From: Limnohabitans sp. WS1
GTDB taxonomy: Bacteria; Pseudomonadota; Gammaproteobacteria; Burkholderiales; Burkholderiaceae_C
Direction of reading: 5' to 3'
Assembly: GCF_003063265.1 (NCBI RefSeq)
Contig: NZ_NERU01000005.1
Coordinates: forward strand, 176,824 to 240,823
DNA length: 64,000 nucleotides
In this document: one piece after another, positions 37,101-46,100 of the stretch
Numbering within the stretch: position 1 is the first letter of the stretch
Layout: every line of letters begins with the position of its first letter
Made by a program: the position numbers and the translations under genes
Notes under the pieces: model-generated
What the model was told of the DNA's origin: nothing
The model's database searches: none
The model's input: only the letters and a program-made list of their open reading frames with translations

Positions 37101-40100
37101 ACACCTTCTCAGCGCTGACCGCCAACGCCTCGTTCGGCGGGACTTCGCAAGGCAGCAAAAATGCATCGACCACGCCTTATTCAATTTCTGTCACCGACAC
37201 GGGTGGCAAAAATGCGTTGGGCTATGGGCTGACGTACAACGCCGGCAGCTTGACCATCAACAAGGCCAACCTCACGATCACCGCCAACCCGGTCACCAAA
37301 ACCTATGACGGCACCGTCAACGCCACGGGCACAGGCACCGTTGCGGCCCTGGCGGGTGTGGCAGGCGGCGATGTGGTCAACAACGCGGGCAAGCAAGCCT
37401 TTTTGGATGCCAATGCAGGGTCCAACAAAACCGTGCGTGCCTCTGGTGTGACGATCAAAGATGCGGCCAATGCCGACATGACCGGCAACTACAACATCAC
37501 CTACACCGACAACACCAGCAGCCTGATCAACAAGGCCAACCTGACGGTCACGGCGAACGACGATGCACGTTTTGTGGGCCGCACCGATGCCGCCGGTTTT
37601 GCGGGTGTGCACTACACCGGATTGGTCAATGGCGAAACCAGCAGCGTGCTGGGGGGCACCTTGGCCATCACACGCAGCAACGACTCGACGGGCACTGCCG
37701 GTGTTTACACAGGTGTTTTGTCGCCATCGGGTTTGACATCGGGCAACTACAACATTGCTTTTGCCACGGGCACTTACACCATCGTACCTGCCAATCAATT
37801 GCTGATTCGCAACGCAAACATCGATGCCACCTACGGCAGCAGCTGGACGTATGACCCCACAGCCCAGTACCTGGACGGCAACAACGACGCCATCATCACC
37901 CTGAGTCGCACTGGAACAGGCAACAACTTCACGTTCAGCGATGGCCTGGGCACATCGGTCAACGCCACGCTCAAGGCTTATGCGGGCACCAACCTGGCGG
38001 GGCTGAGCAGCTCTGGCCACACGGTGGTTGGCAACTACAGCATCAAAGACATCAGCCCCACGGTGGTGGGTGGCAACTTTGTGGGGGCCCCCGTGTTTGC
38101 GGGTCAGTTGAATGTGCTGGCCAAGGCCGTCACGCCCAATGCCACTGGCGTGAGCAAAGTCTACGACGGCACCACGGCCATGAACAACGTGGTGTTGGGC
38201 TTGACGGGGCAAGTGACAGGTGATGGCCTGACCATCAGTGGCACAGGGTCGTTCACCAACAAAAACGCGGGCACGGGCCTGGGTTACACGATTGCCAACA
38301 TGGCCTTGAGTGGTGCCGATGCTGCCAATTACTACCTGAGCGGCAACACCTCCAGCCTTTCGGGCACAGACGGCATCATCACCCCGGCTACGTTGAAGCT
38401 GACCACCAGCAACGTGAGCAAAACCTACGACGGCACCACCAGTGCCATGGGCTCAGCGGTGGCCACACAAAGCACGCAACTGTTTGGCTCGGACACGGTC
38501 AGCGGTGGCACGTTTGCTTTCACCGACAAAAATGCAGGCACCGGCAACAAAGTGGTGCAAGTGTCTGGCGTCACCCTCAACGATGGCAACGGCGGCGGCA
38601 ACTACATCGTCGAATATGTCAACAACACGACCAGCACCATCCACAAAGCCGACTTGGCGATCCAAGCAGTCACCGACACCAAGACCTATGATGGCACGGT
38701 TGTGTCGGGCAAAGTGCTTGAAGTGAACAACGCCAGTGGCAGCACCGACGTGGTGACGGCTTCGCAGGAATTTGCGAGCAAAAACGCTTTGGGCACCAGC
38801 GGCAGCACATTGCAGGTGAAGTCGGGTTACACGGTCAAAGACACGGGTGGTGCCGACATGAGCGGCAACTACAACATCAGCACGACCACCGCCGCAGGCA
38901 CCATCGACAAGAAGAACGTCACCCTGGACAGCATCAGCGCAGACCACAAAACCTACGACGGCAGCGACCAAGCCAGCATCACCTCGGGGGCCATCAGCAC
39001 AGGCGTGGGTTCCGAGACTTTGAGCGTCAGTGGCTTGGGCACGTTTGCAGACAAGCATGTCGCCAGTGGCAAGACGGTCACCGTGTCCGATGTGGCGACA
39101 TTGTCCAAGACCGATGGCACAGGCAGTTGGGCCAACTACAACCTGACCACCACAGGCGCACTCACCACCACGGCCAATATTTCGGCCCGGACCTTGATCC
39201 TGGCAGCAGCCACCGACAGCAAAACCTACGATGGCACCACCAGCTCCTCGGCTGCGGTGCTCATCACCGGGGCGCAAACCGGTGACACCATTTCTGCCAA
39301 CCAGGTGTTTGCCAGCAAGCATGCTTTGGGTGCAAACAACTCTGTTTTGAAAGTGGGCAGCTTCACCATCGAGGATGGCAACAACGGCAACAACTACGTG
39401 GTCAGCCAAAACACGGCCTCGGGCACCATCCAAAAAGCCAACTTGACCGTCACGGCCACGCAGCTTGAAAAAACCTACGACGGCACCACCACGGCCACGG
39501 GCTCGGGCACCGTGGGCACATTGGCAGGACAAGCCGCTGGAGAAAGCGTCAACGCGGCAGGCTCGCAAGCTTTCTTGAGCAAGAACGCAGGCCAGGCCAA
39601 CAAATACGTTCGGGCATCGGGCGTGACCATCAAAGACAGTGCCAACGCCGATGTCACCAGCAACTACGACATCAGCTACATCGACAACACCAGCAGCACC
39701 ATTCACAAGGCCGATCTGGTGGTGAGCTTGGCCGATCAGACCAAGGTGTACGACGGCACCACCACCGTGACCTTGGCCTCCAGTGCCTTCACGGTCACAG
39801 GCGTGACGGTCGGCGGTGTCACCGAAAGCGCCACGATCAAGTCAACAACGGGCACTTACAACGACAAAAACGTGGCCTCGGCCCACACGGTCATCGCCAC
39901 CTTGTCCGGTGCCGATTTCAGCTCGGGCACGGCCGATGTGAGCAACTACAACTTGCCCGCTTCGGTCAGCAACACCAGCAGCACCATCACCAAAGCCAAT
40001 CTTGCCGTGACCCTGGCCAACCAGACCAAGGTGTACGACGGCAACGCCAACGCCACCTTGGCCGCCGGTGCCATCACGGCCACAGGCGTGACGGTGGGCG

Positions 40101-43100
40101 GCGTGACCGAAACAGCCACCGTCACCCAAACTGTGGGCAGCTACAACAGCAAGAATGTCGCCAGCGCCAACACCGTGACCGCCCATTTGGCAGCGGGTCA
40201 GTTCACCGCAGGCACAGCAGATCTGGGCAATTACAACCTGCCCACCACGGTCAGCAACATCACCAGCACCATCACCCAGGCCGCGCTGACCCTGACGGCC
40301 AACAGCGACACCAGCAAGGTCTACAACGGCAGTGAACAAAGTGTGAGCGGCTTTGCCATCACCAGTGGCAGCCTGCAGGGAACAGACAGCTTGGCGGTGG
40401 ACCTGGCCAGCATCACGGCAGGTGCCCAAGCCACCCACGCTGGCACACACACCAGCACAGTCAACGACAGTGCTTACACCAACGGCAACTACGCCATCAC
40501 CAAAGTCAACGGTACGCTGTTCATTGACCAAAAAGAAGTCAGCCTGGCTGCCGCCAAAACCTATGACGGCAGCAAAACACTGACCGGTACACAGCTGAGC
40601 ATCACCACGGGCGTGGGCAGTGAAACGCTGGGCTACACCTTGGCCACGATCCACAGCAAAAACGTGGGTGACAACAGCAGCAACTTTGTGGATGCCGTGA
40701 GCTTGAGCAACGGCAGCAACGGTGGTCTGGCCAGCAACTACAAATTGCCTGCCTTGTCCGCAAGCGTCAACAACTCGGTTGTTTTGACTGCCAAAGCCTT
40801 GACCGGTGCCATTGCCGATGTCACCACCACGTACGGCACGGCCACAGCCACCGGTGCTGTCAGCCTGAGCGGAAAAGTGGGCACAGACGACGTGTTGGCA
40901 TCCAGCGCAGCAACCCTGGTGAGCGCCGACACCAGCACCAGCGGTCAAATCCGTGCAGGCAGCTATGTGCAAACGGTCAGCGCTGGCTTGACCGGCGCCG
41001 ATGCGGGCAACTACAGCTTTGCAGGTTCCACGACCCCCACGGCCAACTACGTGGTCAACAAGTTGGCCTTGACCGGCGCGATTGCACAAGGCTTGAGCAC
41101 TTACAGCAACACGCTGGTGGCCGGTGCTGTGAGCCTGACCAACACCGTGAGCGGTGACGATGTTTTGGCCAGCGGTGTGAACATCGACACCACCGGCAAG
41201 ACCAGCACCAGCGGCCACCTCAAAGCCGGTGTGCACACGGGCATTCAAACACTCACGGGCCTGACGGGTGCTGACAAGGACAACTACAGTTTTGCCGATA
41301 TCAAAGGTGATTACAAAGTCAACCAGCTCGCCTTGACTGGCACCATCGCCAAGGGTGAGACCGTTTACGGTGCCAGCTTGCTGACCGGTGCCGTCAATTT
41401 GACCAACAAAGTCGGCACCGACATGGTGGACGCCAGTGGCGTGAGCATTGACACCACAGGCAAGACCAGCACCAGTGGCAAGCTCAAGGCCGGAGAACAC
41501 ACGGGCATCCAGACCCTCAGCGGTTTGACGGGCACTGACAAAGACAACTACACATTCGCCGATGTCAAAGGCGACTACAAAGTCAACAAACTGGCCTTGA
41601 CTGGCGGCATTGCTCAGGGCGAGAGCATTTACGGATCGACCTTGCAAACAGGTGCGGTGACGCTGACCAACAAGGTCGGCACCGACGTGGTGGATGCCAG
41701 TGGCGTGATCGTCGACACCACAGACAAGACCAGCACCAGCGGCAAGCTCAAAGCAGGCATGCACACCGGCGTTCAGACCCTCACGGGCATCACGGGCGCT
41801 GACATGGACAACTACACCTTTGCCGATATCAAAGGCGATTACAAAGTCAACAAACTGGCCTTGACGGGTTCGATTGCACAAGGCTTGACCACTTACGGCG
41901 ACGCCTTGGTGGCCGGCACGGTGACGCTGAGCAACAAGGTCGGCACCGACATGGTGAATGCCAGTGGCGTGACCATCGACACGACAGGCAAGACCAGCAC
42001 CAGTGGCAAGCTCAAGGCCGGTGAACACACGGGCATCCAGACCCTCACAGGCCTCACGGGTGTTGACATGGACAACTACACCTTCGCCGACGTTAAAGGC
42101 GATTACACCGTCAATAAGCTGGCCTTGTCTGGCACCATCGCCAAGGGTGAGACTGTTTACGGTGCCAACTTGCTGACCGGTGCCGTCAATTTGACCAACA
42201 AAGTCGGCACCGACATGGTGGACGCCAGTGGCGTGATCGTCGACACCAGAGGCAAGACCAGCACCAGCGGCAAGCTCAAGGCCGGTGAACACACGGGCAT
42301 CCAGACCCTCACGGGCCTCACGGGTGCCGACATGGACAACTACACCTTCGCTGATGTCAAAGGCGATTACACCGTCAACAAACTGGCCTTGACGGGTTCG
42401 ATTGCACAAGGCTTGACCACTTACGGCGACGCTTTGGTGGCCGGCACGGTGACGCTGAGCAACAAAGTCGGCACCGACGTGGTGGACGCCAGTGGCGTGA
42501 GCATCGCCACCACAGACAAGACAAGCACCAGCGGCCACCTCAAGGCGGGCGTGCACACAGGCATCCAGACCCTCACGGGCCTCACGGGTGCGGATACGGA
42601 CAACTACACCTTTGCCGGCATCAAAGGCGATTACAAAGTCAACAAGCTGGCCTTGACCGTCGCTTCCATCGCAGACGTGTCGACGACTTACGCCACGGCA
42701 GCTGATGCAGGTGTTGTGAGCTTTGGCAACAAGCAAGGTGCTGACAAAGTCACCGCATCTGCTTCCATCGTGGGCGGCACCAACAGCACCAGCGGCCACC
42801 TCAAAGCAAGCAGCTACAAGCAAACCGTCACCGCCATCAGCGGTGACGATGCGGGCAACTACAGTTTTGAAAGTTTCACGACCACTGAAAACAACTACGT
42901 GGTCAACAAACTGGTCTTGACCGGCGCGGCCATTGCAGGCGTGAGCACCACTTACGCCACCGCGGCCAATACAGGTGCCGTGAGCTTTGCCAACGTCCAA
43001 GGTGGTGACAAAGTCACTGCTTCGGCTTCGATCGTTGGCGGTGAAAACAGTTCAAGCGGCCATCTCCAAGCAGGCAGCTACCAGCAAACCGCCACCACCA

Positions 43101-46100
43101 TCGGTGGTGACGATTCAGCCAACTACAGCTTTGCAGGCTTCACCACCACTGACAACAACTATGTCGTCAACAAGCTGGCCTTGACCGGCGCAGCCATTGC
43201 AGGCGTGACCACCACTTACGCTACGGCGGCCAACGCAGGCACCGTGAGCTTTACCAACATCCAGGGTACTGACAAAGTCACTGCTTCCGCTTCGATTGTT
43301 GAAACCGCCACCAGCACCAGTGGCCACCTCAAAGCAGGCAGCTACCAACAAACCGCCACCGCCATCAGCGGTGACGATGCGGCCAACTACAGCTTTGCTG
43401 GCGTCACGACCACTGACAACAACTACGTGGTCAACAAGCTGGCTCTGACTGGCGCAGCCATTGCAGGCGTGAGCACCACCTACGCCACAGCGGCCAACAC
43501 AGGCGCCGTGAGCTTTACCAACGTCCAGGGTGCCGACAAAGTGACGGCATCTGCTTCCATCGTGGGCGGCTCCAACAGCACCAGTGGCCACCTCAAAGCA
43601 GGCAGCTATCAACAAACAGCCACCGCCATCAACGGTGACGATGCGGCCAACTACAGCTTTGGTGGAGTCACCACGACTGACAACAACTATGCGGTCAACA
43701 AGCTGGCCTTGTCTGGCGCAGCCATTGCAGGTGTGACCACGACCTACGCTACGGCGGCCAACGCAGGTGCTGTGAGCTTTACCAACGTCCAGGGTACTGA
43801 CAATGTCAATGCTTCGGCTTCGATCGTCGACGCCGTTACCAGCACCAGTGGCAAACTCAAAGCAGGCAGTTACAAGCAAACAGCCACTGCGATCACCGGT
43901 GACGATTCAGCCAACTACAGCTTTGCTGGCGTCACCACCACTGACAACAACTACGTGGTCAACAAGCTGGCCTTGTACGGCGCAGCCATTGCAGGTGTGA
44001 CAACCACCTACGCCACAGCGGCCAACACAGGCGCCGTGAGCTTTACCAACGTCCAAGGTACTGACAAAGTCACTGCTTCGGCTTCGATTGTTGATACCGC
44101 CACCAGCACCAGTGGCCACCTCAAAGCAGGCAGCTACAAGCAGACCGCCACTGCGATCAGCGGTGACGATGCGGCCAACTACAGCTTTGGTGGCATCACG
44201 ACCGCTGAGAACAACTACGTGGTCAACAAGCTGGCCTTGACCGACGCGGCCATTGCAGGTGTGACCACCACTTACGCGACGGCGGCCGATGCGGGCGCAG
44301 TGAGTTTTGGCAACGTGAAAGGTGCCGACCAAGTGACGGCTTCGGCTTCCATTGTGGGTGGCTCCAACAGCACCAGTGGAAACCTCAAAGCGGGTAGCTA
44401 CCAGCAAACAGCCACTTCGATCAGCGGCGATGACGCGACCAACTACAGCTTTGCTGGCATCACGACCACTGACAACAACTATGTGGTTAACAAGCTGGCT
44501 CTGACTGGCGCAGCCATTGCAGGTGTAACCACGACTTACGCCACGGCGGCCGATGCGGGTGCTGTGAGCTTTACCAACGTCCAGGGTACTGACAAAGTCA
44601 CGGCTTCGGCTTCCATTGTGAGCGGATCCAACAGCACCAGTGGCCACCTCAAAGCAGGCAGCTACAACCAGACCGCCACTGCGATCAGCGGTGACGATTC
44701 GGCCAACTACAGCTTTGCTGGCGTCACCACCACTGACAACAACTACGTGGTCAACAAGCTGGCCTTGTCAGGCGCGGCCATTGCAGGTGTAACCACGACT
44801 TACGCCACGGCGGCCGATGCGGGTGCTGTGAGCTTTACCAACGTCCAGGGTACTGACAAAGTCACGGCTTCGGCTTCCATCGTGGGTGGCTCCAACAGCA
44901 CCAGCGGCCACCTCAAAGCAGGCAGCTATCAACAAACAGCCACCGCCATCAACGGTGACGATGCGGCCAACTACAGCTTTGGTGGCATCACGACCGCTGA
45001 CAACAACTACGTGGTCAACAAGCTGGCCTTGACCGGCGCGGCCATTGCAGGTGTGACCACCACTTACGCGACGGCGGCCGATGCGGGCGCAGTGAGTTTT
45101 GGCAACGTCAAAGGTGCCGACCAAGTGACGGCTTCGGCTTCCATTGTGGGTGGCTCCAACAGCACCAGTGGAAACCTCAAAGCTGGTAGCTACCAGCAAA
45201 CAGCCACTTCGGTCAGCGGTGAAGATGCTGCCAATTACAGCTTTGGAGGCCTCACCACCACGGACAACAACTACGTGGTCAACAAATTGGCCTTGACTGG
45301 CGCGGCCATCGCAGGCGTGAGCACCACCTACGCCACAGCGGCCAACACAGGCGCCGTGAGCTTTACCAACGTCAAAGGTGCCGACCAAGTGACGGCATCT
45401 GCTTCCATCGTGGGTGGTTCCAACAGCACCAGTGGCAACCTTAAAGCAGGCAGCTATCAACAAACAGCCACCGCCATCAACGGTGACGATGCTGCCAACT
45501 ACAGCTTTGGTGGCATCACGACCGCTGACAACAACTACGTGGTTGATAAAAAATCCATCAGCTTGAGTGGCATCACTGCTGCCAGCAAGGTGTACGACGC
45601 CAGCAATGCTGCGACTGTTTCGGTGTCTGGAGCTCACTTCAATGGCCAGATCAGCAGCGATGAGTTGTCTGTGACCTCGACTGGCACATTCAGCGACAAG
45701 AATGCGGCTACTGGCAAAACGGTGACCTTGGTGAATACCTTGGGCGGTGCCGACCTGGGCAACTACACCATCACCGATCAAGTCACTACAACGGCCGACA
45801 TCAGCAAGAAGTCCATCACACTGAGTGGCATCACTGCCTCTAACAAGACGTACGACGGCAACAACGTTGCTACTGTTTCTGTCACCAGCGCCAACTTCGG
45901 GGGTAAGGTCAGTGGTGACGATTTGTCCGTTGCCTCCACAGGCACGTTCAGCGACAAGAATGCGGCCACAGGTAAAACGGTCACTTTGGCCAACACCTTA
46001 AGTGGTGGCGATCTGGGCAACTACACCATCACCGACCAGGCCACGACCACGGCCGACATCAGCAAGAAGGCCATCACACTGAGTGGTATCACCGCCTCTA

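Noticed and set aside
39842..43000. A 1,052-codon open frame on the minus strand inside tpsA
   Set aside because: It is antisense to the tandem repeats. The repeat unit lengths are multiples of three, so any open frame in one unit stays open through all. No start site or protein family features.
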